A stretch of 5,130 bases of DNA from Ekhidna sp. (lineage in GTDB: Bacteria; Bacteroidota; Bacteroidia; Cytophagales; Cyclobacteriaceae), in assembly GCA_028821635.1 (NCBI GenBank), contig JAPPDO010000427.1, positions 1 through 5,130 on the forward strand. The letters run 5' to 3'. This document shows positions 5,057-5,130 of the stretch, one piece after another. The stretch's first letter is position 1; the number at the start of each line of letters is the position of its first letter. A model generated the notes under the pieces. The model saw only the letters and a list, made by a program, of their open reading frames with translations. It ran no database searches and was not told the DNA's origin. A program made the position numbers and the translations under genes.

Positions 5057-5130
5057 GTGGGGGAGTGGTCAAAAATGGTAAGGGAACCTTGCGGGTCTTA
5101 AGACCCGCAAGGTTCCCGCTACTCCCTCAC
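5057..5130. repeat. Perfect 36-bp palindrome with an outer imperfect inverted repeat
   Basis: The core is GGGAACCTTGCGGGTCTT (5082-5099) followed at once by its exact reverse complement AAGACCCGCAAGGTTCCC (5100-5117), with no loop. Outside it, GTGGGGGAGT (5057-5066) pairs with ACTCCCTCAC (5121-5130) at nine of ten positions, so the element may be longer and run past the window edge. The arms are G+C-rich, unlike the surrounding sequence. It lies upstream of the beta-barrel gene and is not followed by a T-run. It resembles the palindromes common between genes in Bacteroidota. A REP-like mobile repeat is the most likely reading, and a bidirectional terminator is the alternative. Confidence 0.88.

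Overview
The window looks like chromosomal DNA from a member of the Bacteroidota, possibly an environmental, Saprospiraceae- or Cytophagales-like lineage. The evidence is the set of families typical of that phylum (DUF2141, DUF4837, a GH23-plus-LysM lytic transglycosylase, and a TatA with the FGAKKIPEIARGMGKGIREFK-type core), start codons without clear Shine-Dalgarno sequences, and Bacteroidota-type -7 promoter boxes (TAnnTTTG) ahead of several genes. Finer taxonomy cannot be read from this sequence.

Left part (1-880), accessory in character. The window opens inside a tandem array of a 21-bp unit that decays towards its right end. An AT-rich leader follows, then a plus-strand gene for a 213-residue helical protein with no known function (186-827). 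A perfect hairpin with 18-bp arms (842-880) lies 14 bp beyond its stop codon. This gene is visibly richer in G+C than its right-hand neighbour.

Middle (1000-1413, plus strand). A small exported DUF2141 protein, convergent with the next gene across an 86-bp gap.

Right part (1500-4980, minus strand), a cell-envelope block. In transcription order it encodes a small predicted outer-membrane beta-barrel protein, TatA of the twin-arginine translocase, an MltD-like lytic transglycosylase with two LysM domains, and a DUF4837 lipoprotein. The gaps are about 119, 98 and 72 bp. Each gap or leader holds one candidate TAnnTTTG box, so these may be separately promoted neighbours and not one tight operon. 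The shared theme is export across the inner membrane and building or remodelling of the periplasm and outer membrane.

Right end (5057-5130). A second perfect palindrome with 18-bp arms, different in sequence from the first but alike in size and flanks, which suggests one family of dispersed palindromes. No CRISPR array, tRNA, rRNA, transposase or defence gene is visible. The best candidates for something undescribed are the orphan 213-residue family with its repeat-rich surroundings and the paired palindromes. Four of the coding starts were set by combining start codon type, signal peptide position and promoter-box position; the outermost possible starts of three of the genes are TTG codons that I rejected.
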